Shown: positions 60,555 through 64,000 of the stretch, one piece after another
Layout: every line of letters begins with the position of its first letter
Position numbering within the stretch: position 1 is the first letter of the stretch
Assembly: GCA_958443615.1 (NCBI GenBank)
Contig: CAUCLI010000008.1
Location: 14,869-78,868 of the forward strand
Source of the DNA: an uncultured Collinsella sp.
GTDB taxonomy: Bacteria > Actinomycetota > Coriobacteriia > Coriobacteriales > Coriobacteriaceae
Direction: 5' to 3'
Length of the DNA stretch: 64,000 nucleotides
Translations under genes and position numbers: made by a program
Notes under the pieces: generated by a model
What the model was told of the DNA's origin: nothing
Seen by the model: the letters and a program-made list of their open reading frames with translations, nothing else
Database searches by the model: none

Positions 60555-60639
60555 CTGAATCCTCCCTGACCTCATTTCCAATCCGGCGCCCCGTTTTCTT
60601 GTAAAGGGCAACGTCCGACCACCATGGATGAGACTTCAT

Positions 60640-60657
60640 CCAAAATAGCCATTTTGG
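60640..60657. promoter_or_regulatory. Operator-like palindrome upstream of the LVATG gene
   Basis: CCAAAATAGCCATTTTGG, seven-base arms and four-base centre, 86 bases before the start. A TGC-TATGCT extended -10 (60661-60669) lies just upstream of it and a TAATAT at 60690 further up; neither has a good -35. Confidence 0.4.
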
Positions 60658-60738
60658 AGTAGCATAGCACCGCTGCAACCGATTGGGGGATATTATTTGA
60701 CCTCCATCAGTTCTGTAATCCCAAATTTTCATGCCCCG

Positions 60739-60787
60739 TTGATTGCCAAACTTAGCGCGGCGACAGCTGCCTAAGTTTGGCAATCAA
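60739..60787. repeat. Perfect 17-bp inverted repeat
   Basis: Arms 60739-60755 and 60771-60787 (TTGATTGCCAAACTTAG and its complement), 15-base loop. It lies between the surface gene and carB, not followed by a T-run. Purpose unknown. Confidence 0.85.
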
Positions 60788-60867
60788 GGGATGATAGCTA
60801 GAAGGCAACTAAGGGGCAGTTAGAATCCGAATACGGTTCTCGCAAGACGGTCCGCGTGCAATAAATG

Positions 60868-60908
60868 AACCGCCCCTCACTCTCGCCATCGAAACGTGAG
60901 GGGCGGTT
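60868..60908 (-). terminator. Hairpin after carB
   Basis: Thirteen-base perfect arms (60868-60880, 60896-60908), 15-base loop, then TTCATTTATTG on the minus strand; a plausible carB terminator. Confidence 0.65.
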
Positions 60909-60937
60909 CGAGAAGTCGAAGACGGCCCCGTAGCGAG

Positions 60938-60971
60938 CCGGGCTTTCTACAACTCCGTCAGGCACTGCAGC
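60938..60971 (-). repeat. Degenerate copy of the carB 3' end
   Basis: On the minus strand this reads CTGCAGTGCCTGACGGAG then TTGTAG, a near copy of the last codons of carB (LQDLAEL-stop at 61039-61060), 91 bases downstream. GGGCTTTCTA occurs again at 61014. It looks like a short tandem duplication of the gene end. Confidence 0.7.
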
Positions 60972-61038
60972 CCGGCCAAGCCATACGGGGTGAGCGGGCC
61001 TGCGACTCAGCCGGGCTTTCTATAAGGCGCCCAGCTTT

Positions 61039-64000
<2,962 letters not shown>

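Overview
The window is a high-GC chromosomal segment of a Gram-positive-type bacterium. A class B sortase, LPxTG-type wall anchors, a SipW-type signal peptidase and energy-coupling-factor (ECF) transport coexist with a cytochrome c maturation (ccm) cluster of the Cys-type CcmE class. Together with the overall coding style this suggests a gut actinobacterium of the class Coriobacteriia, probably Collinsella-like. That is an inference from gene content, not from a marker gene. I see no rRNA, tRNA or CRISPR array.

Layout: 1-7.5 kb holds housekeeping genes on the minus strand: glpK (3' end cut by the window edge), a prmC-malY-sua5 operon, prfA and a LacX-type aldose epimerase. From 7.6 to 9.7 kb there is an accessory island: a nuclease-like gene between two identical 151-bp repeats. 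From 9.8 to 14.4 kb a MarR regulator is cotranscribed with a heterodimeric ABC exporter. From 14.7 to 20.7 kb lies ccmEFABCD. Then come coaX, a fused folP-folK, a sirtuin, exoA and a CPA2 antiporter (20.8-27.3 kb), an ECF transporter (27.4-30.7 kb), glmU and prs (30.9-33.5 kb).

From 33.6 to 40.4 kb on the plus and minus strands, and again to 49.4 kb and 57-60.6 kb, the window is dominated by cell-surface genes: an LPxTG protein broken by one extra G in a nine-G tract directly after its signal peptide; a six-gene SipW/TasA-like fibre operon with a 1,917-residue adhesin and an LPQTG protein, whose candidate promoter has eleven Gs between -35 and -10; and a third surface protein with a nine-G tract inside its signal peptide, in frame. 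A class B sortase gene (55 kb) could attach the anchored members. I read these as one slipped-strand, phase-variable surface set, and it is the most interesting feature here. The rest of 49.5-57 kb is housekeeping (pth, an NfnA/NfnB-like pair, a CmpB-type membrane protein, a MoaE-like protein, purE, a small winged-helix regulator). carB, 5' end cut, closes the window.

Intergenic DNA is rich in long palindromes: REP-like hairpins sharing a GGGGACGGGTGC core, a 221-bp element with 29-bp inverted ends before a second nuclease-like gene, and several degenerate tandem repeats. Several otherwise ordinary proteins (PrmC, FolP, CcmC, MarR, the exporter, EcfA) carry long low-complexity insertions or tails.
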